The notes under the pieces are model-generated. The model saw only the letters and a list, made by a program, of their open reading frames with translations, made no database searches and was not told where the DNA came from. From Hippophae tibetana (Eukaryota; Streptophyta; Magnoliopsida; Rosales; Elaeagnaceae): a stretch of 64,000 nt of DNA. Positions 21,491-33,713 of this stretch are shown here, piece by piece. The stretch covers positions 46,238,068-46,302,067 of the forward strand of contig CM072808.1 of NCBI GenBank assembly GCA_037013495.1, written 5' to 3'. How positions within the stretch are numbered: the stretch's first letter is position 1; each line of letters opens with the position of its first letter. Made by a program: the position numbers and the translations under genes.

Positions 21491-24230
21491 CTGCAGTATT
21501 TTTCAGTTATAAAACTGACCTCTAGGCTCAAGCCTGCTCTTCTGAGTATTATAGGAATTAGGAAGCTCTAACTTGTATGGTGTCTGTACTTTTAAATTTT
21601 TGAATATTATAGATTGGTTGCATGATAGCCAGTATAACATGTCAAATAATCAGCTTCTCCTGATGTAACTAGCAATATTTTAACTTTTTGCCTGGCATTC
21701 TAGAGCTATGTTTATCTATTTATATTCAAAATAATCCAAATGTGTATAACTCTTATATTAACATCTTTTCGACAGGTCAACTGTAGGAACTAGAATGAAG
21801 AATCCAATTTTAAGTTTTCTGAAAGATATGAAAGTTCTTCTTGCTGATAAGATCTATGTCGTTAATGTACTAGGTATTTCTTTCAACTGCTTTATGGCTG
21901 CAATATTTTTTTTTTCATTTTCTTTTATTAGTTGCTAATTCTTGGATTCTTCGATTCTAAAATTTTATTGTTTTCTTCTAGGCTACATAGCATACAATTT
22001 TGTTATTGGTGCTTACTCATATTGGGGACCTAAGGCAGGTTATAATATATATCATATGGTAAGCCCTTTCTTTTGATTTGATTTGACATATGTTGGCATA
22101 ATTAAAATATCACTGTGTAGATCTTTCAAATTTTAATTAACATTCATTAATAAACACAAGTTCATAATTCTGTGTTCATTAGAGAGTCTTCATTCGTATG
22201 ATTTTAAACTTAAAAGGCAATATTTTTCACAGGCAAATGCAGATATGATGTTTGGAGGCATTACCATCGTCTGTGGAATATTTGGCACGCTTGCTGGAGG
22301 CTTGCTTCTTGATCGCATGACAAACACCATCTCAAATGCTTTTAAGGTAGTTGCTTTCTGTTATTATTTTGCTTATCATCTCTCTTTATACCATTTAATA
22401 CCTTTAATCATTGCAGCTTCTTTCAGCAACAACTTTACTTGGGGCAATATTTTGCTTTAGTGCCTTTTGTTTCAAGGGCATGTATCCTTTCCTGGCTCTC
22501 TTCGCAGTTGGCGAATTGTTTGTATTTGCTACTCAGGTACAGTCTTTTCACTTGGGGGAGATTCTTATTATTTGTTTTCTTGATTAAGGGTTGTTATGTT
22601 GCTATTCCTGCTTTATGTTCATATTAAATTCTACTTCAGCTATATATTAACATGCTATCGACTGATTGTGTTAAATAAATAACAAATTCAAGAGGAATGT
22701 TTTATTTTAACCTAAGAAGCATCTTTATATGATATGGAATTTTCTGACTGATTTACCTTTATGGACTTTTTATGTTTTACTTTGCAGGCGCCTGTTAATT
22801 TTGTATGTCTCCATTGTGTTAAACCTAACTTGAGGCCACTATCTATGGCGATTTCCACAGTTTCAATTCACCTCTTTGGTGATGTACCTTCTGCACCTCT
22901 TGTCGGAGTTCTGCAGGTTTGCCTTTTTTTTACTTTCCATTATTATGTTTTTTAAAAGTGAAATTAATATTGTTTCTTGGTGGTTTCTTATTCGAATGAG
23001 TTAAACTGATGCCTATCCAAGACTGTGCTCTATGCCGTTTCAAAGCTTCTGAGTGGCTGATTCTGATATATTAATTCAATTTGATCCTTCACCTTCACTT
23101 CATACCGATTTAGTTGTGAGCCTAATGATTTGACTAATTTATCCATGAACTTTGTAAAATTTGATGGCTTTCAATTTTTTTGACGATTTAGTTTGGGCCA
23201 AATTGGTCAAAAGTAGTTCAAATTTTGATTCTTTCAATAATCTGGGTTTCAGAGGCATTGCGTTTATCCAAATATCGAAACATGCAGTGTCGTTCACCAA
23301 AAGTTTTCCATGTCTTTGTTGACAACTATGTAGATCTATTTTCATACGCAATATCTTGTTTTTTTTTTTTTTGGATTACTACACAATATTTTGTTAGTTC
23401 TCTTGTCTTTTATTATTTTTCTTTTTCTTATGGTACATTTTGGCACATTGTTTCACTTGTTATTTGTGAGCATCTTGCAGGATCGTATTAACAACTGGAG
23501 AAAGACTACTCTTATTCTGACTTCTATTTTCTTTCTCGCATCAGTTATATGGTTTATAGGTAAGACTGTTAATTGCACACTTATCTTTGTAGAATCAAAA
23601 TCAAACATTTCATGTGGACTTTTGTTGGAAAAGGCATTTTTATTCCATAATCATAACCATAGTTTTTTGTTTCAATCAAGATTTTCTGATGGCAATTGTA
23701 CAAAATCAAGATTTTTCTGATTTTTTTTACCCAATGTTGAGCATAACATATTCGGCACATGTAACATATATGCCCATGGAGCATACAATAGTTTCTGCAA
23801 ACGAACCAATGGTTGTACCTAAGAGCCAGAACTGATAGGTTTTTCTAATGTATTTATGCCAAGCGTCATGAATTGATTGGTATTTGCAATTTTGTGTGCA
23901 TTTAACATTCCTCCTATACATATATACCCTACAGTTAGATTTTCGGTAAGATAACATACCGGACAACAGGTGGGAGAGCTTTTGTTGTATAACTTGATGC
24001 TTGCTAAATTGCAATGATGTTTACTTTTAAATATAATTAAGCTGGTCAAGCTTGAGTAATTTGCATTTTTTATTTTTCTAAACTCAATTTATGATGGATG
24101 GGCAGGAATATTTTTCAAGAGTGTTGATAGATATGATGAAGACAGTGAACACAACATGACTGACAGGTCAAAGACAGCACCATTGCTTGAAAGGGAAACA
24201 CCAAAAACAACAGCTTCTGCTGAACCATGA
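17086..24230 (+). CDS. Spinster-like MFS transporter (probable sphingolipid transporter), 534 aa
   Basis: Sixteen exons: 17086-17207, 17776-17907, 18586-18687, 18788-18892, 19399-19474, 19905-19979, 20281-20383, 20492-20557, 21268-21349, 21776-21873, 21982-22058, 22233-22346, 22417-22536, 22788-22916, 23481-23559, 24106-24230. All are GT-AG and the phases sum to 535 codons. The start MGIEEKADPS precedes a short soluble N-terminus. Twelve membrane segments are expected; visible signatures are NYVDRGA in TM1, GVGEASF in the conserved loop, TGWLAVFYMCIPSGYALGY, and GDVPSAPLVG late in the protein. It matches the plant Spinster homologues (three in Arabidopsis), relatives of animal SPNS lipid/sphingosine-phosphate transporters of late endosomes and lysosomes. 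The plant substrate is not established from sequence. No break was found. Confidence 0.92.
21459..21485. repeat. (TA)n microsatellite
   Basis: A TA run in an intron of the Spinster-like gene; a shorter one lies in its 3' flank near 24412-24430. Confidence 0.9.
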
Positions 24231-25756
24231 TGCTCATTTTATGGTTTTTTCTTTTTTAGTTTTTATTTTAACGTGCTCTCTCAGCGCAAGCTTTACCAAT
24301 TGTTTCAATTCATGTACATAAGTTCCTAGTTTAATTTATTTATTTACTTTGCTAGAAGTTCAGTTCTTTATTCCAATGGCTCATTTTGATACCAAGGCAT
24401 CAGGAGAAAAAATATATATATATATATATTTTCGTATTGACGACCATTTATCTTCACATTTCCTGTGGATGTATCTTAATTTGTTTTAGGACTTTTTGTA
24501 GTTTTTGACCGACTTACTTAATAACACAAGCAAACACAACATGACCAGCAAAAAAAATTAAAAAAATTAATAATTATTTTTCTTTCACTACAAGGTTCTT
24601 TTGTTCCTCTTTTAACATTAAATTATGGAAAATGTTATGTATTTCAAATATGAAATATGTCAAAATGATTTTTCAGTATCTTAAAATTATATTTAATAAA
24701 ATATTTTCATTAAAATTATGATATATACTACCGTCATGAAATTATTATTATTCTTAGAGGAGACATTTTTAATTATTGGAAATCGTCAAAACTAGTCCAC
24801 CATTTTTATCATCCCATAGAAGTATTTACTGTACGTGCAAATTATAGTCGCAAAAATCTTTACCCGGAATTATTAGAAGAAATAAGAGGCTTTTCATTCA
24901 TTTTACTATCAAATACTCATATATTTTATTAGAAGAATTGGTATTAAATATTATTTTATGTTATTTAAATTTGTAACATAAAAATAAAAATAGGAGGATA
25001 GAGAAACCCTTTATTATTATTTTTAAGATAAAATTAAATTTTATTAATAAATACAATTTAGATTAAAATTTATTTATTTAAATATATCAATAATTAAATT
25101 TGATTAATCAAAACTAATAATATTTATTGTAAAAAGAGAAAAAATTGAATTTAATCATTTGTTATGTAGTAAGATTCTTAAACTGAGTACTTGATAGCTT
25201 CAATTTATATAAAATATGTTTTTCATAAATAATTAAATCTTGATATGATTTTATAATCTTTAAGATTTTGAATACAATTCAATTAAGATCTAAATTTTTA
25301 ATAAAATATAAATAAAATGAATTTAAATATAACATAAATCAATGTAAATTAATATTCAAATGAAAAAATTAACTTTCAACAATATCTTCACCAAAAAAAA
25401 TCACAAATATTTTTTTATTCAAAGTAAAAAAATAAGATGAAGAAAAAATTAATTTACCATAAGGTGATTTTTATGATTTAAGTAGAACGAGATATTCTAG
25501 TAGAAAATAAATTTTAGAAGAGATAATATTAAGGAACTAATAATATAATGGACTAAAAAAAGAAAAAGCATGGAAGCCTGTCAACGAAACTTGGAAGACT
25601 ACAAAGCAGTTCAAAACCTGTAACTATTGAATCATTGATGCACCAAAATTAGGTGAAATCCGTGAATTCTTTCTAGAATTCAAAGACCCTAATTTGGGTG
25701 GTATTTCAATTCAATTGAAGTCACGCCTCCACATGTGTTAGTTCAAAGTCAAAATT
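24231..25756. other. 3' flank of the Spinster-like gene and promoter side of PAT23
   Basis: Roughly 24231-24500 is the likely 3' UTR. The rest is AT-rich without genes. A less AT-rich stretch at about 25560-25756 is the likely core promoter and 5' UTR of the next gene. Confidence 0.5.
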
Positions 25757-26501
25757 ATGGCTTCGTCGGAGATTGAGGTGGTATCATCATCGGACTCTAA
25801 ACCCCAGAAATCCCCTCCTGTTGAAGTTGCTGTTTTCGACGTTTTCTCTGCCTCTGCTTATGGCGATTTTGAAAAACTCTGCAAGTTCGTTGAAGAAGAC
25901 GGCGCTTCTCTATCTGAACCTGATGTTCATGGCTATTACGCCCTTCAATGGGCTGCTCTAAATAACTTCCCTGATATCGCTCAATACATTATTGAGGTAT
26001 TTTTACCATTTTTTAACTCGAATATATTGTCTTTATCATTTTCACTCTTTCTTCATTTTTCATGTGGGTTTGAGCAGAAAACCAAGTCGTGTGGCAGGTT
26101 TCTGCGGAATTTTGATTTTCTACTTGTGACAATAAAACTTTGTATTATTGGAATTATTTGTGTCAATCTAGCTTATCCAATGGTTGAGAGGCGAAATATT
26201 AAGGTTTTAGACTTATTTAAAATTGATGTTATTAATGAAAACTGTTTTAGGTGTTTCAGTGGAAGTTGATAAAATGTGTATTTTTATGTGAAGGATGTGA
26301 CTTGGTTTATGTTTGATTCAGTTGAGTTTTCTTGCTAATGTTGTTTAAGCATGGGGGAGACGTCAATGCAAGTGACCTTATGCAACAAACAGCATTGCAT
26401 TGGGCAGCGGTGCGGGGTGCTATTGCAGTGGTAGATGTGCTTTTAGATAATGGAGCTCGAGTTGAAGCTGCTGATGCTAATGGTTACCGGGTAAGAATAT
26501 C

Positions 26502-26533
<32 letters not shown>

Positions 26534-29500
26534 TGTCTTTGCCCACTTTAAGGCCTCTACTTGTGTCAGGTGGCCAACATTGTCATCACCTTTTTTTTAT
26601 TTTCACTTCACACCTTTGAAACTATATCATTTAGATTTTTGTTTGGAACACGTGCACATATATGTTTGTAGGCATGTTTCCTATCATTTAGTACATAAAT
26701 ACATACGCATGTTTCTGCAGGCAGTTCATGTTGCTGCTCAATATGGACAGACGACATTCTTAAATCATGTTGTTGCCAAATATCATGCCGATTTTGATGC
26801 AACGGATAATGATGGGAGAAGTCCTCTTCATTGGTATGTTGAAAAGACTTTTAGTTGTGGTGTTTTAAGAAAATAGGCAGTGCGACTTTGAGATTACTTG
26901 CATTTCATAGAAAATTTCCAACTATAACACATGTGGACTTTAGCTGTAACTCAAATACAATTATGTGCACGTATCTATGTAAGAATTTGGATAACCTGGT
27001 ATTTTCTGTTAGTTCTGCTATGAAATGGAGTACCTTACCTATTTGTATCTTTTATGGGTTGTGTTGAAGACATCAGCTCTGGTGTAGTGATTGGCACTGT
27101 TCATGAGGTGAACTCTTACATCTGCATATTCTACACTCTACTCGATAATAGGAAGTGTCTTAAAACTACAATTTGAATGCTCATTCCTAGTATTGGTACC
27201 TTTGGATTACCCTTGGTACCCTTTTTGACCTCTATTCTTAAATAGGACTCATCAAATATCCCTATTTAGGTTATTGGTATCTATTATGGTCAATTTCAAC
27301 AGTAACTAATATTTCTGACTTTGAGGTATCCCAATTCCTTGAGATTATTGTTGAATTTGACCAAAATGAGTCCCGGTAACTTAAATAGGGGTATTTGATG
27401 TGACTCAATTGAGACTAAGGGTCAAAAAAGGTACCAAAACAAGAATAGGGATACTCCAAAGGTACGTTGCCCCTTATTCCTAATTATTTATTAAAACGCT
27501 AGAAAAGCTACCAACTGAACATTTGTGGATTGCTTCTTGGGAAGTCAAAATTGAAAAGGAAACAAGGACAACATGTAACATAGATTATTTTCGAGATGCT
27601 TCTATCACCATAAAATTGTTGTAGAATTTTCAAAATTTATTGGATAACTATTGAATTTTTGGGTTATAGATGAAGTTTTTGTGCCATATATATTGGATGG
27701 ACATCCTAAGCTACGAAATGTCTAGCCAGCTACATGCTTGACTGAGCATTCCACGAACTTTAATAATGGAATATATGTTCTTGTACACTTGATGCATATC
27801 ATTTGTAAATCCTTTCACCTCTGTTGTGTGGATATAATTTGTTGCTATATCAGTCCCCGCGTTTTTGTTAGTAATTACTCTTCTGGATGTCCATCATTAA
27901 CATTCAACTCGACTTTAATTTGAGCCATTTCTTAAAATGTACTAAAAAATTGCCTGAACTTTGGCCGAGACATAACAAAAGATTGTAATCGAAATAGTAT
28001 AATACATTATGCTAACATTATGCCAGTTTAAGCAACCCCCCTTCTTTCTTCCTCCTCCTCCAAGCACTTGGTTTCAAAGAGTTCTGCTCTAGCTCCTAGA
28101 AACATTAATTCATATGCTGACATAACCAGGGCCGCATACAAGGGATTTGCAGATACAATTAGATTACTTCTGTTTAGAGATGCATGCCAGGAGAGGCAAG
28201 ACAAAGAAGGTATATATCTATATCTTCAAATGTGTGTGAATATATGTATATACTTTTCCACCTAAAAAGTGGAAGATATATGTACCTTTTATATCCTCTG
28301 TGTTTTATCAGATAACTTTTTACTTACCGAATTGATACCTTGGCCAATTATCCAGTGCAAAATTCTAGATATTGGAGGCATGCCTTCTGTTGTCTTTGTT
28401 GATAATTGTGTTATAATCTTTCTCTTTAACTTTTAAGATCTTAACATTTTGAAGGTTTCTCTGCTATTAGGTTGTACTCCTTTGCACTGGGCTGCAATAA
28501 AAGGAAATGTCGAGGCATGTACTGTGCTTGTACATGCAGGCAAAAAGCAGGAATTAACGATGAAAGATAATTCTGGTTTTACTCCTATTCAGCTTGCATC
28601 TGATAAAGGTCATCAGCATGTCGCTCTATTTCTTGTACGTAACTACTTTGTATACAGCTTGCATCTGATAAAGGTCATCGGCATGTCGCTCTATTCCTTG
28701 TACGTAACTACTTTGTACAGATGTCATCCGTATAGAATTGTCAGTTGTGTGCAATTAAAGGTGAGCTGCTAAAGGAGGAGATTTTGTGGCACAACATTTT
28801 GCCTTGGGAGATGCACTGATGTGGTTTTTTTGAGGCTTGGATCCTTTCAAATAATGACCACTTTCAACAAACTTTGTCGTTTCATATTTTATGGCATTCT
28901 TTTTCATGTTGATCTTGCGGAATTCTCAAGATACATAGTTAACATATGCGTACACATGTCCAATAACATCATGCGGAATTCTGCCCCTTTTTCTGTGTTT
29001 GTTTCCTTTCCCCCCCTGCATTTTTTTCCTTTCACAAATGAAGACGAAGTTACTTAAAAATATTGTTTGTTTTTACATTCTGCAGTCCAATGCACTGCGG
29101 GCCAAAAGCAATCTCTGGAGACACAATTTTTTTATGGGGAAAATGACGGATAGTGGCTATGCACCTATTTTGTTTTGTATCATAGTGATTCTCGTGGTTC
29201 TTTTTATCAATTCAGTTCTTGCAGGTAATTGAGCTATGGTTATATAGAGTTTTCTTCAGTATAAAATTGGAAAAAGTGCAATACAAGTCACTCTAGTTTG
29301 GTTTGAGGGACATTTTAGTTCCTTAGCTTTGTTGGGGACACTTAAGTTACTTAGTTTTCATACCTAGCATACCTTAGACGCTTTAGTTTTTTAACCTTCA
29401 TATCTAGGACACTTAGGTCCAAAATGAATGGTAGATTGGTAATAATGAAGAAGGAAAAAATGACATCATTGTGCACGTGAAAATCACGCCAAAAATATAG

Positions 29501-32500
29501 TTGGTTGTTCAAATGACATCAAATACCCCAATTAATGAACTCAAGTGATTTTTCCGTGGGCAATAATGTCGTTTTTTTTTTTTTTCATTTTTGTTTATTT
29601 ATTGTTATTTTGGACTTTAGTGTCCCTGGATATAAAAGCTAAGGAACTAAAGTATCCAATGTCCCAATTTAAAGCTAAGAGACTAAAGCCTTGGTATGAA
29701 AGCTAAGGGATTAAAGTTTCCTGTTTAAAGATAAAGAGTGTCCCTCATATTTTCTGTATTTGTTTGCACCTAACTTCAAGGCACTTGTTTCTAGCTTCTA
29801 ATCTAATGAAGATTACTGCCGATGTTGGCCTCTGGTCATGGATTACGGTTTCTTTAGCAGTTGTTTCACTGGTAATGTTCTACAGATGTAGCAGGTAATG
29901 TCTTGAGCTACCATACTTGTCTTTTGTATTTCTTTGTACTTTGTAGAATATCATTCAATACTTGGCCATTAATACAACATAATTCAAATTTTGGTCAATC
30001 TCTTTCAATTTATTGCAGTAAGGATCCAGGTTTTATAAAAAGACCTGGGGACTTGGGTACTCATGCTGATGCAGAGGTATGGAATCTCTTTTAGTGCTGT
30101 TTCATTTCATCTCCTGAGTAAATGCAGGAAAAAATATTGTATTTCTGAGCTATTATTTTCTCGAAAAACTTGGTTATGTAGCAAGGAGCAGGGTTATATA
30201 TTTTATATTGGAAAGCTTGCTTGTTGAAACCATCAATTCTTTTTGGAATATTGAAAGCAATAAAAAGAGAGGGTGATTGGCCTGTAAGCGGATGGAATCT
30301 CAGTTTGGAATGGATTATTGATAAACATGATTGTTTGACAAATTTATCCATACTCACTAAGTTGGTTTTCAGAGGAAAATTTTCAAATTCATTGTATTTT
30401 ATTGGGTGTGACAAAATTTGTTCTCAAAAGTGGCAGTTTCTACGTGGCATATTAGCTATATGGGTACGGTGCTAAATTGTTCCATTAGGGTTGGCCAAAA
30501 GAACCCTTTAGTCTATTTGCTTTGGGTAGTAGACTAACATCAATTAAGTTTGAACAATGGAGCCAAGAGTCCACCACGGACTTCTAGTGTCCAATTTTTC
30601 AAACTTAATGGACTTATGGTGTACAGAATTTAGTATAAACTGGTACACAAATAGTTTGTTAAGTTTTGATAATTGGAGCCCAGAGATTCAGACTCCGGGT
30701 CTCATTTATCAAACTTGTTGGACTTTTGGTATTTCACCCTAAGCTAGTGGGCTAAAGTGTCCAAATAACCTAACCTACTAGACTCTTAAGAGTATTTTTT
30801 TTTCCTAGATATATTTGCATGTTGTACGATATGTATGCTATATTTTGGACTATGTACTCGAACACATAATGATGATCTGGTTAAGCATTCTTATTCATAT
30901 GGTTGTTTGGACTAATAAATTTTCAAACACTTGAAAGACTTATGACTTACCCCTTTGTAAATTGTTCACAAGTGATATTATTGAAAATTGCAGGATCCAT
31001 TAATGAATATTGATCTTAATTGCTCCTCTGTCTGGATGGGAAATTGGTCTCAGCTTTGCCCTACCTGCAAGGTTAGCTAACTGAACGTCTTCATTTCAAA
31101 TAAATTTACAGAATACCATTTGATACGTTGAAATTGCAATATCAATATTTCTCAATAAGCTTTATTCATGTGTAAGTTGACTTTCTCCCGATGCAGATAA
31201 TCAGACCTGTTCGTTCTAAACACTGTCCAACCTGTAAGCGATGTGTAGAACAGTTTGATCACCACTGTCCATGGATATCTAATTGCGTAGGAAAGGTAAG
31301 GAGTTTTTCTTGCATCAGTTGAGGGTGGGGCACCACACCTAATACTTGAACTATAGGGACATGGGTGCAAACTAGAGCTTCTTTTAAGGACGGGTTACTC
31401 GTGTTTGGTGCGTTTTGGGTTTGGACTCAAGTTTAATGTAATTCACACATTAGAGATGCTGTGCTGTTAGTCATCATTTTGTTAAAGCTTCGGTCATAAA
31501 AGTATTGTTTGTCATCAATTTGTATCTCTTAGTGCATGACTACTCAATATTGTTGTTTATCATGTTTAATTTCTTTCCTCTGCACCATTTTCATTATTTT
31601 CTATATATGTTGCAGAACAACAAACGTGATTTCTTTATTTTTCTGTGTTTGGGGACCATGACATCGTTCCTTGGTGCTGCAATCACATTTCAAAGTATGT
31701 AACTTTGAACACGCTACTCATAAAAAATTGTATATAGTTAATACATTATGATAAAACCTTTAATACAATCTTTTGTTTTAATGTATGCTGCTGCAATTTC
31801 TTTTACTGCTTTTTTTATTTTTCACAGGAATTTGGACAGGAATACCATCATTGCCGAATGAAGGGCCATGGATTTTTTTTATGATAGCACAAAGTCCTGG
31901 TATTGTTGCATTTTTGTTTGTGGATACGATTGTTTTCATTGCTGCTACAATTCTGATAGTAACGCAGGCTTCTCAGGTAATTGACTAAATCAACACTTGG
32001 GGTCTATTTGGTTATCCTTCTGCTAAATGTGGTTTCAGTCAAAAGTGATTTTAGAAGAAAGTGCTTTTAAGAAGCAAATTATTTGTGCTTTTACTTTACC
32101 ATAAAGTACATGATATAATTTCTGAGTTCTAGAAGCATATTTGAATTTTTTTCTTTTCTGCTTGGTTTAAAAACGTTTTTTTTTAAGGATGCATTTTTAT
32201 AGGTGTTTAAAGCAAAAACACAATAGGGGTAGAAGTCTTACCAGGTACCATCACTCTTTGAAAAGGTATTAGTATTAAAATTGTACAGGGATATACCATT
32301 AGTAGCTTACTTTATAAAAGGGTATACCATTAGTCTTTTTTTGAAAAAAAAAAAGTTCAAAAAATGTGAAATGGAATGCACGTGAGAGTTGGTAATGCTA
32401 AAATAGTAAGTGTACCATTTAAAAAAAAACCTTATTTATTAATGTTTTACATTGGTCAAACTTGTTAATTAAAAAAAATTACATTGGTCAAACTGGTCAA

Positions 32501-33231
32501 ATTTGTCTTTTTATAATCATTTTGAGCTAAATTGTACCTATTTAAAAACAAAGGACTTTTGGTGTATCCCTAGAAAATGTAGTACTTTTGTATACCTTTC
32601 TTGAAACTATGGTACCACTGTGCACACAATCCAAATCAAATAGACCCTTAGGCTAGCCAAATGATAAAGTTTCCGGTTTGGACAATACTAGTGAGCTGTT
32701 TTGCCTGTTTGAGTTTGACCAACTATTTCTTCCCATCCTTGAATCAGTTTCTCTTGTTGTCATATTTATCTTCAATGGGATCATAATTAGGGGACATGTG
32801 AACTGTTTGCTAAATTTATCCCAGATTCCAAACTTTAGACATTAAAAAAGCTGTATATAATTATGGTGGATCATGTTAATAGAGGAAAAAAATAAAAATA
32901 AATGTTTAAGCCAAGACAAGCTATGTTTTTAACTTTTTATAATGCCTGTTCTTTGGATATATGTTGTGTTAGATCAATTTGCTGAATATTAACCATTTGC
33001 TGTGAGTTAACTCCTAATCAAATGTTCATCTTTGTGACACAGATAACTCAAAATATCACAACAAATGAGATGGCAAATGCTCTTAGATATGGGTATCTCC
33101 GCGGGTCAGATGGAAGATTCCGTAATCCCTATAACCATGGTTGTCGGAAGAACTGCTTGGATTTTTTTATCAAAGGATACACAGACGATGATGAAATTGC
33201 TTGGCCTGCGTTACAGCAAGTTTCTAGTTAG
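25757..33231 (+). CDS. PAT23: ankyrin-DHHC protein S-acyltransferase, PAT23-like, 542 aa
   Basis: Thirteen exons: 25757-25996, 26350-26490, 26721-26833, 28130-28209, 28471-28634, 29086-29224, 29795-29894, 30019-30076, 30994-31071, 31197-31295, 31616-31694, 31828-31976, 33043-33231. The phases agree and give 543 codons. An N-terminal block of about six ankyrin repeats ([35 protein letters not shown]) is followed by two membrane spans, the cysteine-rich DHHC domain ([20 protein letters not shown], then DHHCPW, catalytic Cys near 31267), two more spans and the TTxE motif ([10 protein letters not shown]). Such enzymes transfer palmitate to target cysteines, usually at Golgi, ER or plasma membrane. 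The start [13 protein letters not shown] and the short tail ending soon after KGYTDDDE fit Arabidopsis PAT23 (536 aa) better than TIP1/PAT24 (620 aa, longer tail). Confidence 0.93.
26502..26532. repeat. (TC)n(CA)n compound microsatellite
   Basis: It lies 12 bases after the donor of PAT23 exon 2, the same TC-then-CA arrangement as at 3223-3249. Confidence 0.9.
27185..27485. repeat. foldback (MITE-like) element in PAT23 intron 3
   Basis: The left arm (from CCTAGTATTGGTACCTTTGG) and the reverse complement of the right arm share GGTACCTTT and TTTTTGACC plus ATCAAATA(T/C)CCCTATTTA, aligning over about 130 bp. Arms nearly meet in the middle. No coding capacity. Confidence 0.65.
28590..28719 (+). 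repeat. 65-bp tandem duplication of the exon-5 end and its splice donor
   Basis: Units 28590-28654 and 28655-28719 differ at only three bases or so. Each contains the last 45 bases of PAT23 exon 5, the donor GTACGT and 14 further bases. The first donor keeps the frame with exon 6. Use of the second would add 65 bases, not a multiple of three. Confidence 0.95.
29290..29750. repeat. foldback (MITE-like) element in PAT23 intron 6
   Basis: The left part repeats GGGACA...TTTAGTTCCTTAGCTTT and the right part carries the same words in reverse complement (GCTAAGGAACTAAAG, GTGTCCCTCATA). Arms of about 120 bp contain several short internal repeats of 'TTAG(C/T)TTTCATA'. Confidence 0.6.
30480..30775. 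repeat. foldback-like element in PAT23 intron 8
   Basis: Left sequence GGTTGGCCAAAAGAACCCTT and following bases pair imperfectly with the right end, whose reverse complement begins GGTTATTTGGACACTTTAG. The match is weaker than for the other foldbacks. Confidence 0.45.
32000..32647. repeat. nested MITE-like element in PAT23 intron 12
   Basis: Outer inverted ends: GGGTCTATTTGG at 32000 and its counterpart ending AAATAGACCC at 32647. Inside, 32240-32625 forms a second foldback: GGTACCATCACTCTTTGAAA and the reverse complement of the right side GGTACCATAGTTTCAAGAAA, both followed by AGGGATA(T/C)ACCA. This suggests one element inserted in another. The TTA after the right end is not matched at the left. 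Confidence 0.55.
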
Positions 33232-33713
33232 AACCGTTATTGTGTTATGCTTGTATGAGTCTATACTAGGTTACATTTTGTTTTACTAATTCCTGACAGT
33301 ATTGAAATTTTCTTACAACATCTGCATTAGATGGTTTAGATTATGATGATTTTCGGGCATAGGTCCCATTGTCACTGCATATGATGATTTAGAGCAATTT
33401 TGTATTTTTTTTCTCTACAAAAATTCAACAGAAGACTGCTTACAACATTGCTAAATGGTTTAATTAGAATATAATTGTCGACCATGACCATATTTGAACA
33501 CCGAAACTACGTAACCTTACGTAATATTTAACAATTTCAATTAATCCTTTTTGAGTTTTGTGACCATCAATAACAAAAATAGATATATATCCTTTCCCTG
33601 TGAATTGTGGCAACAAATGGGGACCAAAATCTAAGCTAATCCTAAAATTGGAATAAACTATAGAGCTTTTCATTGAAAATACAGTGTGAATACAAATTTG
33701 AGGAGAACCACTT
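33232..33713. other. PAT23 3' UTR and junction with the DDB1 fragment
   Basis: Probable PAT23 3' UTR to about 33420. A 69-codon minus-strand frame at 33464-33673 is not recognised and, by position, may be intron sequence of the DDB1 fragment. Confidence 0.4.

Noticed and set aside
22245..22955. Separate short ORFs as small genes
   Set aside because: Each is an exon of the Spinster-like gene read through into an intron; splice sites join them in phase.
33464..33673. 69-codon minus-strand ORF as an independent gene
   Set aside because: No recognisable family; its position next to the DDB1 exon remnants suggests intron or flank sequence.
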